Shown: piece after piece, positions 15,640 through 23,719 of the stretch
How the letters are laid out: each line of letters opens with the position of its first letter
Position numbering within the stretch: position 1 is the first letter of the stretch
From: an uncultured Acetobacteraceae bacterium
Lineage (GTDB): Bacteria; Pseudomonadota; Alphaproteobacteria; Acetobacterales; Acetobacteraceae
Reading direction: 5' to 3'
NCBI GenBank assembly: GCA_903907955.1
Contig: CAIVPZ010000154.1
Location: 1-64,000, forward strand
Length of the DNA: 64,000 nucleotides
Translations under genes and position numbers: made by a program
The notes under the pieces: model-generated
What the model was told of the DNA's origin: nothing
Databases searched by the model: none
Seen by the model: only the letters and a program-made list of their open reading frames with translations

Positions 15640-16287
15640 ATGGGCTGCAAGATTATCGTCCTGAGCGGAGGAAAGGGAGGGGTGGGCCGATCCACGCTTT
15701 CCCGCAACTTTTTGGTCGCAGGAGGTTTGGCTGGGATAAGCGCTGTTGGGTTTGACCTGGACCGACAGGCCACTTTCCAAAAATGGCACCTCAGACGGGT
15801 GAAGACTCGCGAGGAAGCTCCCGCCTGCCCGGCCACGGATGTTCGGCTCGCGCATGTCTCAGACTGGAGATCAATCGTCTCGACAGCCGCGGAGTTCGAT
15901 ATGGCGATAATCGATACTGCGCCTGGGATTGAAGAGAACATGGCCAGCATGCTCTCGCTTTGCCAGGCCGCAACGTTTGTCGTGGTTCCATGCGGGGTAA
16001 GCCACGACGACATTGAGTCCGTCGTTCCATGGATGACCACGCTCCTCCAGAACAAGGTTAAGGCTGCCTTCGTGCTAAATAAGGCGAATCGCCGAACGAA
16101 ATCTTTTGCGACGGCGAGGAGCACCCTCCATCGATATGGCCCGCTCTGTCCTGTTGAAATTCCCTTATTGGAGGACATTCACGGTTCTGCGGCTGAGGGC
16201 CTTGCTGCGATGGACTTCGAAAACGCTCGTGGCGGCGAGCCCATAGAAAGTGTTTGGCAATTCGTTCGACGGGAGGCCGGTCTGTGA
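15640..16287 (+). CDS. parA: ParA-like partition ATPase with a variant Walker A
   Basis: A 215-residue MinD/ParA-type protein. The deviant Walker A is KGGVGRST (residues about 11-18). The first, signature lysine is kept, but the usual second lysine of KGGxGKT is arginine. Other motifs are present: VGFDLDRQATFQKW (switch I/Walker A', usually D-x-D-P-Q), FDMAIIDTAPG (Walker B) and VLNKANRR. ParA proteins move plasmids by ATP-dependent binding to the nucleoid. ATG 15640 is chosen for the standard MGCKIIVLSGGKGG start; the open frame before it is non-coding in character. It overlaps the next gene by GTGA. Confidence 0.85.
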   Translation: MGCKIIVLSGGKGGVGRSTLSRNFLVAGGLAGISAVGFDLDRQATFQKWHLRRVKTREEAPACPATDVRLAHVSDWRSIVSTAAEFDMAIIDTAPGIEENMASMLSLCQAATFVVVPCGVSHDDIESVVPWMTTLLQNKVKAAFVLNKANRRTKSFATARSTLHRYGPLCPVEIPLLEDIHGSAAEGLAAMDFENARGGEPIESVWQFVRREAGL

Positions 16288-17063
16288 GTGCAAAGCTAAG
16301 GCTGCGAAGCGGCGGAACGCTTAGCTCCCGCGAGCCTTCCGGTTCGGAAGTCTCCGGGATGGTTGCCCCGCCTGCGCCATCGAACAACCAGGAAGGCTAT
16401 CGGCTCACTCAGCTTGACCCAAGGGCCGAAGACGCTCGGCAGATATCCGCCAGCTCAGAGGCGGGGCGAGTTGCGCTGGCGGAAGTGTTTGCCGGGACCG
16501 ATCTTCTGCTGGACGAAGCGAAAATCAACCTAATTCTTGGGGTTCGCGCGGAGGTTCTCGACAATTGGACGAAGGCCCGCAACTCATTCCTGTCCATAGG
16601 CCGTGCGCTGCTGGCTCTAGACGAAGATGTTCTTCTTAGCAAAGCCGAAAAGGATCGGTTGCGGCGTGGAAGCGAGAGGGTGTTTCCGTTCTCTGAGGCG
16701 ATCGCTTCCCAGCTCCGTCAGGTTGCCAGAGCCGTCCGGGACGGGAGAATTCCCGAGGCTCTGTGTCCATCGGCCTACTCAACTGCATATCACCTAACTT
16801 TGCTCGAGGATGACGAGTTGGCCGAAGCGCGCCGGCTGAACCTGATGCGCCCTGACGTTCCTCGCTCAGAGGTCCTTCGGTTTAGGAGGTCGTTGAACGA
16901 ACGCCACTTGGTCCAGTCGGACAGGGCCGCGCGAGAGCGGCTTTTTGCCCGTAAAGCTGCGCTAGAAGCCGAGCAGAACCGTCTCAAAGAAAGGCTGGAG
17001 AATATTTCCAGAGAACTGAAAGAGATCGGACAGACTCTTAAGCAGGGCGCTCAAGAGGCATAG
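16284..17063 (+). CDS. ParA-partner protein, ParB-like role, coiled coil
   Basis: A 259-residue protein starting at GTG within the parA stop codon. It matches no ParB motif I can see (no clear ParB box). The centre (about 70-190) is helical with an HTH-like stretch around AEKDRLRRGSERVFPFSEAIASQLRQVARAV and the line PSAYSTAYHLTLLEDDELAEARRLNL. The last 60 residues form a charged coiled coil (EAEQNRLKERLENISRELKEI). Position and coupling to parA argue for a centromere-binding or adaptor role (inference). Function otherwise unknown. Confidence 0.65.
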   Translation: MSAKLRLRSGGTLSSREPSGSEVSGMVAPPAPSNNQEGYRLTQLDPRAEDARQISASSEAGRVALAEVFAGTDLLLDEAKINLILGVRAEVLDNWTKARNSFLSIGRALLALDEDVLLSKAEKDRLRRGSERVFPFSEAIASQLRQVARAVRDGRIPEALCPSAYSTAYHLTLLEDDELAEARRLNLMRPDVPRSEVLRFRRSLNERHLVQSDRAARERLFARKAALEAEQNRLKERLENISRELKEIGQTLKQGAQEA

Positions 17064-17232
17064 GGGGCAGCGAAATGGCACATGCGGGAAGGGCGATAAT
17101 CGGGCGCCCTTTCTGCCCACCACCCCCACGCGCGCCCGTTGAACCGCCACACCGGGATGCCGAGCACTCTGGCTTTGTCGTCGAGGTTCTTGCTGACTGA
17201 TGGCGGAGCCGGGGAAAACGATGACCCCGAAG
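17051..17232 (-). pseudogene. C-terminal scrap of a SLOG/DUF2493-like protein
   Basis: On the minus strand FGVIVFPG and, after a frame change, KNLDDKARVLGIPVWRF followed by NGRAW are read just before a stop at 17051. The pattern of a FPG turn and then DDKAR-x-LGIPVWRF is typical of the C-terminal part of DUF2493 (SLOG-fold) proteins common on alphaproteobacterial plasmids. Only the last 50-60 codons remain, joined directly to the MoxR remnant, and the frame is broken. The family call is from memory of the motif only. Confidence 0.45.
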
Positions 17233-17960
17233 GCCGAGGGGTCGCCGGGGACCGGCGCGGTGGCGGGGTTCAGCAGGATGCCGTCGAGCGAGGGCAGGGA
17301 GCGGAACACGCGCAGGAAGCCGGTGAACTCGATGGCGGCACCACGGCCGACGGTGCCCTCGTAGAGGGCGAACTCGATCTCGGGTGGCGGGGTGGCGGCG
17401 AGGATGTGCGAGACCGAGGCCCAGGCGCGGGGGGAGGGGAAGGCTTTGTCCGCCGGCTCGAAGCGATGCAGCAGGTCGGGGCGTCAGCGCAGGAAGGCGA
17501 CGACCTCCGGCCGCAGATCGGCCTGGCCCATTGCCCAGCGCGACCAGTCGTCGAGATCGGGCTCGAAGCTGAGGTGGACGAAACGGTTGGCCAGCGCGCT
17601 CGACATGCGCGGCGTGACGGCGCGATCGCCTTCGCGGTTGCCGGCGGCGAACACGGTCCACCCGTCGGGCAGGCGGTATTCGCCGAGCGCCCGGTCGAGC
17701 ACCAGCTGGTAGCAGGCGGCCTCGTCGGGCAGGAAGGCCGGGGTGGCCCAGGCGGCCTTGCCATGCTCGACGGTGGGCAGACCGCGCAGATCGACCAGGT
17801 CGAGCAGGATGGCGCGGATGTCGATCAGGCGGACGTCCAGCGCCGCTGCCACCTGCGCCACGACCTGGGATTTGCCGACGCCGGGCGCGCCCCAGTGGGT
17901 TCGAGCTTTGCGCCGGCGAGGCGGTGAACCGCCCGGATCGCCGCGCGGCCGACGGTCAGG
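17233..17960 (-). pseudogene. MoxR-type AAA ATPase, frameshifted and interrupted
   Basis: Minus-strand reading gives pieces of a MoxR-like AAA ATPase in order but not in one frame: AAIRAVHRLAGAKLEPT in one frame, then WGAPGVGKSQVVAQVAAALD (Walker A), DLVDLRGLPTVEHG, FAAGNREGDRAVTPRMSSAL and NRFVHLSFEPDLDDWSRWA in another. A stop codon (TGA at 17486-17484) follows RPEVVAFLR. The same frame then continues as a matching C-terminus (RPDLLHRFEP, then EFTGFLRVFRSLPSLDGILL). A small deletion near 17905 and the nonsense codon make the gene non-functional. Confidence 0.7.
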
Positions 17961-18182
17961 CTGGAGACGCACGAGTTCGCTTTCGGCGCGCTTGCGCAAG
18001 GAAAGATCCAGAAGGCCCAGGTCGCCGGACAGCGGCTGCAGCCGGCGCCGGCGCACAAAGCGGTGTGAGGGTTCCTCGCCGACCCATTGGTGCAACGGAC
18101 CGCCATCATCGGCGTCTCGTGCACACGATCCTTGCAACGGACCTGAAGGGTCCGACCGGCCATCCAATGCTATCCGCTGCAG

Positions 18183-19364
18183 TTACAGCACCCCGTTGAG
18201 CGGGTGCGCCTCGAACGGATCGCCGACCTGCAGGTACTCGTCGAGCACGGCGTAGGTGCGGTGCCGGCCGAGGCGTTTGAGGTGCGTCGGGTGCACACCG
18301 TGGTCCATGCCGGTGGTCAGAGCGCCGCGTTTGAGGCTGTGGCCGCCCATGGCGTCGCGCTCGAAGCCGGCGGCGGCGGCGCGCGCCTGGATGATGCGGG
18401 CGACGGTACCGGAATCGATGGCCTGGGTGCCGACGACCAGGGTGGGGAGGGGGCTCTCCTCGGCATTCCGCCGTGGCGGTACCCAGATGCGCCGGAACAC
18501 CGCCCCCTCGGTGATCCCGGCCGCTTCCTGCCAGCGCCGCAGGGCGCGCACCGGGCAGAGTGCCGTGCTGCCGAACGGGATGGCGACGGTCACGGCCTTG
18601 CCGTCGCGCTCGCCCTTGGAGCGGGGCAGGGTGAGCTGCAGGCCGCGGTCGCGCGCCTCGAGGTGCTCGACCCGGATGGCGGCGAGTTCGCTGCGGCGCA
18701 GGGCGCCGGCAAAGCCGACCAGCAGCAGGGCGCGGTCACGCAGGCCGCGCAGATCGTCGGGGATCAGGGCGATGATGTCGCGCAGCAGCTCGACGGTGGC
18801 GGCGAGTTTCTTCTTCGGGGTCTCGCCCTGGTCGGCTGCGTGACGGCGGATGCCGGCGACGGTCTCGGAGACCCGCGCCTCGGCGGTCGGCACCGGGCAG
18901 CCGGCGATGAAGTGCAGGTAGCGGATGGCGGCGCGGCGGAGTTCGACCGTGGTGACGGACAGGCCGCGGCCGCGCTCGGTGGCGAGGAAGGCGACCACGT
19001 CGGCGGCTTGGGCGGGCAGACAAGGCAGGGCGTGTTGGTCGCACCAGGCGCACCAGGCCCGCACGCCGGCGCGGTAGGCACGGCGGGTGTTGTCGGCCTT
19101 GGCCCGGCGGGCAAAGGCGTCGGCGGCGATGCGGGCGGTGCCGAGGCTGCCGTCGTAGTCGGGGATCGCCGCTTCCGCCGCTTCATCGAACCAGATGCGC
19201 ACGATCACGGGCGGTTGGCCGAGCGGGGCCGCGGCGACGAGCGCCGGAAGGGCAGGGGAGGCGGCTTCAGCCCCGTCCGCAGTGGCGTCCGTGCTCGTCA
19301 TTGGGGTGTCCATGCTGGCTTGTTGCCCTGATTGGCGAGATTTCGGCGCGAATTCTAAGCTCAT
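18183..19364 (-). CDS. Tyrosine recombinase/integrase
   Basis: A 393-residue phage-integrase-type recombinase. A SAM-like core-binding domain (about 85-190, KADNTRRAYRAGVRAWCAWC) precedes the catalytic domain with the first Arg in ALRRSELAAI, the beta-hairpin Lys in LPRSKGERDGK, GHSLKRGALTTG, and the C-terminal Arg-Tyr motif LGRHRTYAVLDEYLQ. The box-II HxxR appears as HSLK followed by R, a departure from the usual HSLR. The ending VGDPFEAHPLNGVL is common in plasmid-borne recombinases of this class, which often resolve replicon multimers. It diverges from a second, incomplete recombinase gene. Confidence 0.85.
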   Translation of the reverse strand: MSLEFAPKSRQSGQQASMDTPMTSTDATADGAEAASPALPALVAAAPLGQPPVIVRIWFDEAAEAAIPDYDGSLGTARIAADAFARRAKADNTRRAYRAGVRAWCAWCDQHALPCLPAQAADVVAFLATERGRGLSVTTVELRRAAIRYLHFIAGCPVPTAEARVSETVAGIRRHAADQGETPKKKLAATVELLRDIIALIPDDLRGLRDRALLLVGFAGALRRSELAAIRVEHLEARDRGLQLTLPRSKGERDGKAVTVAIPFGSTALCPVRALRRWQEAAGITEGAVFRRIWVPPRRNAEESPLPTLVVGTQAIDSGTVARIIQARAAAAGFERDAMGGHSLKRGALTTGMDHGVHPTHLKRLGRHRTYAVLDEYLQVGDPFEAHPLNGVL

Positions 19365-19546
19365 TTCCGTCCGCCCGACAATCTCCCTTATCAGGCATAC
19401 GAACGGGAGAAAAGCCTTATTGCGCCTTAGTAAGGCTTGCCATATTTGTCCAAACCCCGCAGGATGCCTTGGATCAGGGGCGACTCCTGCGGCGGAGCGG
19501 CGCAGACCGAAAGCGCTGGACCAAGGGCAAGCGGAGGCGCGAACGG

Positions 19547-20353
19547 ATGGACGGCGAGACGGGCAGGGGGCTCGACGGCGACGCGGGAAGTGCCGCGACG
19601 GTGGCGCCCAGCATGTCCCTGGCGGCGGGGCGCTCGGACCGGAAGCTCGCGCCGGCGACCAGCCGGGCCTACGCCGCCGACTGGAAGCACTTCTCCGAGT
19701 GGTGCCGCAGCCAAGGGCAGGCGAGCCTGCCGGCCACTTCCGCCACTCTGGTCGCCTATCTGGCGGCGCTTGCCCCGACGCTCAGCCGCAGCGCGCTCGA
19801 CCGCAGGGTTGCGGCCATCGCCCATGCCCATCGCGCCCGTTTCCTGCTGCCGCCCGATCGCGATCCGGCGGCGCGCGGCTCGCTGCGCGCCGTCAAGCGC
19901 CAGGCGGTGCCTGGTCCTCGCCGTCCGCCGCCGCCGTCTGGCCCGCGTCTCGCCCGGATGGCCGGCGCCTGCCCCGGCAACCTCGCCGGCCTGCGCGACC
20001 GGGCCCTGCTGCTGCTCGCCGCCGCGACCGGTCTCGGCCGGGCCGCCCTGGTTGGCATCGACGCCGAGCATCTGCGTTTCACTGCGGATGGGTGTGAGCT
20101 GCTGATCCGGCGCGCGCCGGACGCCGCGCCGGCGATGGTCACCATCGCCCGGGCCCCGGCCAATTGCCCGGTGCGGGCGCTGCAGGACTGGATGCGGGCC
20201 TCGGAATGCGGCTTCGGACCGGTGTTCCGCAAGGTCGACCGCTGGGGCAATGTCGAGCACCGAAGGCTCGGCGCCGACGCCATCCGCCGCATCCTGCGGC
20301 GCCGCGACAAGCGGTCCGGCCGGGCGCGCCGTGCCGCGGCGAAGGCTGCCTGA
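19547..20353 (+). CDS. Truncated tyrosine-recombinase-like protein lacking the catalytic end
   Basis: A 268-residue relative of the divergent integrase. The N-terminal SAM-like domain is clear (LAPATSRAYAADWKHFSEWCRSQG, LVAYLAALAPTLSRSALDRRVAAIAHAH) and the core begins (LAGLRDRALLLLAAATGLGRAAL). It ends after RLGADAIRRILRRRDKR with no HxxR and no Arg/Tyr box, and the usual catalytic RRSE is GRAAL. It therefore cannot cut DNA alone and may regulate or partner another recombinase. ATG 19547 is preferred although the frame is open to 19301. The next gene starts 4 nt after its stop. Confidence 0.75.
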   Translation: MDGETGRGLDGDAGSAATVAPSMSLAAGRSDRKLAPATSRAYAADWKHFSEWCRSQGQASLPATSATLVAYLAALAPTLSRSALDRRVAAIAHAHRARFLLPPDRDPAARGSLRAVKRQAVPGPRRPPPPSGPRLARMAGACPGNLAGLRDRALLLLAAATGLGRAALVGIDAEHLRFTADGCELLIRRAPDAAPAMVTIARAPANCPVRALQDWMRASECGFGPVFRKVDRWGNVEHRRLGADAIRRILRRRDKRSGRARRAAAKAA

Positions 20354-20357
20354 GCAG

Positions 20358-21209
20358 ATGGCGCGCTCGGCCGCGGACCAAGCGAGCGACGCAGCGGAGG
20401 CGCTGTCAGCTTGGCTGGCACAGCGTCAAGGTGCCGAGGCGTCCGACGCGGTGCCGCCTGCGCCGGCATGGGAAGCAGAGGTCAGTGCGCCGCCTGATGC
20501 GGCGGTGCCGGATGCCGCTGCTGCCGGCGCGGCGGCGCTCACCGACCGGGAGGGGGCGGCGCCGCGCCCGGCGCCGTCGAAGCACCGGCGTGGCCGCGGT
20601 GCCAGTGCCGCGCCGTTGCGTCTGCCTCACCCAGACTGGCTGCAGCATCGCCTGACGATCAGCGGACCCGAAGAAAAGCTCGCTTCCTTCCGCGCGGCGG
20701 CGGCTGGCGCCGGGATTATCCCCTGGCAGCTCGATCTCGATGCGCTGGCGGAGGATTGCTTCCTGCTGCTGGCGGCCCCGCCGGCGCCGCAGCTGCGCAC
20801 CCTGAGCCTCGCCGGCGCGCGGGTGCTGGCCGGTCAGTTGCGCGAGGCGGTCGCCGCCCGCCAGGCGGCGGCCTGCGCGCGCGTCGGGCGCAGCCGCGCC
20901 TGTCCGTTCGACCTGCACGCGCTGCTGCCGGTACCCGATGCCATCCTGCGTCTCGGCCCCGATCACCCGGAGGCGCTTTCCTGGCTGTGGCAGCACTGGG
21001 GCACCACCGAGGCGCTGCGACATGTCGCCGAGGATCCCGGCGCCGCCGGCGATCCGCGCCACGCGGCGGCGGCGGCGGTCTTCCGGGTGGATTTCTGGTC
21101 GGCGGACTGGACGCCGTGGCGGGCCTTGCTGCATCTGCGGGAAGCTTGGCCGGCGCTGCGCTTCGACATCCGCCCGAGCTACGACGCCGCCGGCGCCGAA
21201 GACAGGTGA
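20358..21209 (+). CDS. Hypothetical protein between recombinase and ScpA-like genes
   Basis: A 283-residue protein. The first 100 residues are low-complexity Ala/Pro/Gly; the conserved-looking part begins PHPDWLQHRLTISGPEEKLASFRAAAAGAGIIPW and continues to HPEALSWLWQHWGTTEALRHV and a C-terminal strand pattern FRVDFWSADWTPWRALLHLREAWPALRFDI. No family is identified with confidence. The alternating hydrophobic strand/helix pattern resembles ferredoxin-like domains of plasmid proteins in the Api92/DUF1281 group, but that is a guess. It is tightly packed in the operon: 4 nt after the recombinase gene and overlapping the ScpA-like gene. Confidence 0.7.
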   Translation: MARSAADQASDAAEALSAWLAQRQGAEASDAVPPAPAWEAEVSAPPDAAVPDAAAAGAAALTDREGAAPRPAPSKHRRGRGASAAPLRLPHPDWLQHRLTISGPEEKLASFRAAAAGAGIIPWQLDLDALAEDCFLLLAAPPAPQLRTLSLAGARVLAGQLREAVAARQAAACARVGRSRACPFDLHALLPVPDAILRLGPDHPEALSWLWQHWGTTEALRHVAEDPGAAGDPRHAAAAAVFRVDFWSADWTPWRALLHLREAWPALRFDIRPSYDAAGAEDR

Positions 21210-22081
21210 TGGACCTCGCAGCCCCCGCAGAGGGTGAGCCTGCGCCTTGCCTTGAGGAGCCGGGCTGGGAGGACAAGCCGCGGCGCGAGTCCGCAACCGA
21301 GGCGCCGGTGCTGCGGGCCAAAGGTTTTGAGTGGCCGCTCGACTGGCTGCTGGAAATGGCGCGAAACGAGCGGATCGACCTCGCCTGCCTGCCGATCGCG
21401 GATCTGATCGGGGCATTCGCCACGGCGCTGGAGGCCGCACTCGCCCGCGGGAAGGCGCCGTCGCCTGCGGCATCGGCGATGTCACTCGGCTGCTGGGCCG
21501 AGTGGCTGGTGATGGCGGCGACGCTGGCCTGGCTGCGTTCGCGGCTGCTGCTGCCGGCGAGCGCACCCGAGGCCCGTGCCGCGCACCACGAAGCCGAGAC
21601 GCTGCGGCAGCTGCTTCTTGAACGCGCCCGCATGCTGGCCGCCGCCGACTGGCTCGAGCGGCGGCTCCAGCTTGGCCGTGATGTGTTCCCGCGTGGGGCC
21701 GCGAAGAGCGCGGCGGCCGGGCGGGAAGGCGACCTCTCCGAGCTGTTGCGTGGCTGCCTGGTGGCGTTGCGCCTGCCTTCGTGGGTCGAGTTCTATCGGC
21801 CCCTGTGGCCCGCGTTATGGCAGGTCACCGACGCGATGGTGCGCATCCGGCAGTTGTTGAACGGCGGCGCGGAGGGGGACGAACTCGCGCGCTTCCTGCC
21901 CGCGATCGCCGCCGGAGTGCCTGCCCGCGATTTCCAGTGCCGTGCCGCCGTCGCCAGCACGCTGGTCGCCGGGCTGGAACTGGCGCGCGGGGGAACGGTC
22001 ACGCTCGACCAGACGGAGTCCTGGGCCATCATCCGGGTGCGATCAACGCCCGACAAGCGGGCGGGAGGTTCCGCGCCATGA
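21209..22081 (+). CDS. scpA: ScpA-like segregation/condensation protein (kleisin)
   Basis: A 290-residue protein. The N-terminal kleisin helix block is recognisable: FEWPLDWLLEMARNERIDLA then LPIADLIGAF matches the ScpA pattern F-x-G-P-L-D-x-L-L, I/L-D-I, PIA. The middle (WAEWLVMAATLAWLRSRLLLP) is the usual ScpA a-x-F-L-v-MAa-t-L-x-x-ik-S-r-x-L-L helix, and the end VASTLVAGLELARGGTVTLDQTESWAIIRV fits the winged-helix C-terminus. ScpA bridges SMC heads with ScpB. Neither smc nor scpB is nearby, so it may use chromosomal partners or have a plasmid-specific role with the neighbouring recombinases. It overlaps both adjacent genes by 1-4 bases. Confidence 0.83.
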   Translation: MDLAAPAEGEPAPCLEEPGWEDKPRRESATEAPVLRAKGFEWPLDWLLEMARNERIDLACLPIADLIGAFATALEAALARGKAPSPAASAMSLGCWAEWLVMAATLAWLRSRLLLPASAPEARAAHHEAETLRQLLLERARMLAAADWLERRLQLGRDVFPRGAAKSAAAGREGDLSELLRGCLVALRLPSWVEFYRPLWPALWQVTDAMVRIRQLLNGGAEGDELARFLPAIAAGVPARDFQCRAAVASTLVAGLELARGGTVTLDQTESWAIIRVRSTPDKRAGGSAP

Positions 22082-23484
22082 CCGGCGTGCTGGCGGTTGA
22101 TCTCGGCAAGACCGGATGTCGTGCCGCGCTCTGGACCGGAGCGGGCCGTTTCGACGCGGAGGGCCCGGGGACGGCCGGGCTTGCCGCACTGAACGGCGCC
22201 GTGACGGCGGAACGCGCCATCCTGGCGGTCGCCCGGAAAGTGCTGCAACGGGCCGGGCTCACCTGCGTTGCCACCGTTGCGGTCGGTGCCGCGGGGGCGT
22301 TGAGCGCGCCGGCAGCCGCGCAGGAGTTGGCGGAGCGTCTGCTGGTCGCGCTGCCGGCGATGCGGCTGGCCATCACGAGCGACGCGGTGACAGCCCATGT
22401 CGGCGCCCTCGCCGGACAGCCCGGCGTGGTGCTCGCCGTCGGCACCGGCGCCGTCGCCGTCGGCGTCGGGGGCGACGGCGGCTTCACGCGGGTTGACGGG
22501 TGCGGACCGTTGCTGGGCGACGACGGCAGTGGCGCCTGGCTCGGCTTCGCGGGCTTGCGGTCTGTGCTGCGGGGCGAAGACGGGCGCGGCCCGCCGACCT
22601 CCCTGCGCGAAGCGGCTTTGGCACGCTTCGGTGCCGTCGCTGACCTGCCGGCTGCGATCGGCGGCGACGCGAACCCGGCCCGGCAGGCCGCGTGCTTTGC
22701 CGGCGACGTTGTGTGCGCGGCCGCTTCGGGCGATGCCGTCGCCCGCGACCTGCTTGCTCGGCTCCAACGAACGAACTGCCCCTCCGGTACGAGTTTTGCG
22801 ACGAAACGGGAACATCGGTTTTCGAAGGCAGCTGCAGCGCCGCCTTGGCGCCTAGCGGCGGCCCGGCGCAACCATCGCGGATAACAATCTGAATTCGTTA
22901 TCGATCGACGAATTGTGGCAGCCACTCGACAGGCGCGGTAATCGTGCCTGGCATCGCCGCCACTCGGTCTGTCCGTCATAATCGTTTCGGACAACGAGCC
23001 GCAGAGGCCAGTCTTTCGCTGGCTTTGGCGGTCGTGAACGGAGAGGCCTCCGGCTTGGGCGCGCCTGCAAACGGTGGTTTGACGAGCACTTCCATGATTG
23101 TAAATTCCGGTGCCCAGTCCCCACAGCGGCCCGATGTTCTTGTTTCGTCGCAAAACTCGTACCGGAGGGGCAGTTCGTTAGTTGGAGCCTGCTCAGGCGG
23201 TGCGTGCCCTCGTGACCACGACCCGGGCCGCGGTCGCGCGCTCCGGCCTCCCCGAACCGGTTCCGGTGGCTCTGACCGGCGGATTGCTGGACGCGGAGCG
23301 GGGGCTGCGTGCGCAGTTGCAGGCCGGGCTGTTGGATGGTCCGGTGCGGGTCCACCTGCAGGCGGCCGCCGGCACTGCGCTCGACGGGGCCAGGCTGCTG
23401 GCGGAGCGCACCGACACCATCCATGAAGCAAGGATGCTGCGGGTGTGGGCTGCATCCCAATCGGCGAGAGGCTTCGCCTCCTGA
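22078..23484 (+). pseudogene. BadF/BcrA-type ATPase/N-acetylglucosamine-kinase-like gene split by a miniature element
   Basis: The first part (22078-22759) encodes MTGVLAVDLGKTGCRAALWT, SDAVTAHVGALAGQPGVVLAVGTG and DGCGPLLGDDGSGAWLGFAGL, the nucleotide-binding motifs of the BadF/BadG/BcrA/BcrD and GlcNAc-kinase group. The last part (23195-23484) encodes QAVRALVTTTRAAVARSGLP, VPVALTGGLLD and DGARLLAERT, the matching end. Removing the 430-bp insert plus one 5-bp duplication restores one frame of 323 codons. As it stands translation runs into the insert and stops at 22884. The gene overlaps the ScpA-like gene (ATGA). Its substrate is unknown. Confidence 0.85.
22760..23189. mobile_element. 430-bp miniature element with 59-bp inverted repeats inside the kinase gene
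   Basis: The ends at 22760-22818 and 23131-23189 are inverted copies over 59 bp with three mismatches, starting GGCTCCAAC. The flanks are a perfect 5-bp direct repeat TGCTC (22755-22759 and 23190-23194). The interior has no transposase and no convincing gene. Excision in silico restores the reading frame of the host gene exactly, which fixes the boundaries. The family of the parent transposon is not identified; the repeats do not look like those of the Tn3-type element at 9550. Confidence 0.9.
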
Positions 23485-23596
23485 CGACGAAGGGCCGCTC
23501 ATCCGCAACGAGCACGCGAGCGATAGCTTGTTCGTCAGCTTTCCGCGATCCTGGCTGTGGCGGCGCGCCGTTTTCTGAGATTTCGCGAGGGAGCCT

Positions 23597-23719
23597 ATGG
23601 AGGATGCGGTGGGCCCTATCGAGCAGGCGCTGATCCTGGCAGCCGGGTTGAACAGGATCGCGCCATTCCGGCGGCGGCTGGCCAGCCTGCCGCGTAATCT
23701 GTCGGGGGATACGTCGTGA
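23597..23719 (+). CDS. Small 40-aa ORF coupled to the MOSC gene
   Basis: ATG 23597, preceded by GCGAGGGAG as a possible Shine-Dalgarno, opens a 40-codon frame MEDAVGPIEQALILAAGLNR and then IAPFRRRLASLPRNLSGDTS. Its TGA overlaps the GTG start of the next gene, so it could act by translational coupling. It has an amphipathic helix but no recognisable family. It may be a remnant of a gene lost in the region or a true small protein. Confidence 0.4.
   Translation: MEDAVGPIEQALILAAGLNRIAPFRRRLASLPRNLSGDTS

Noticed and set aside
17139-17927. A plus-strand 262-codon frame
   Set aside because: It is the antisense of the MoxR remnant, whose motifs are clear on the minus strand.
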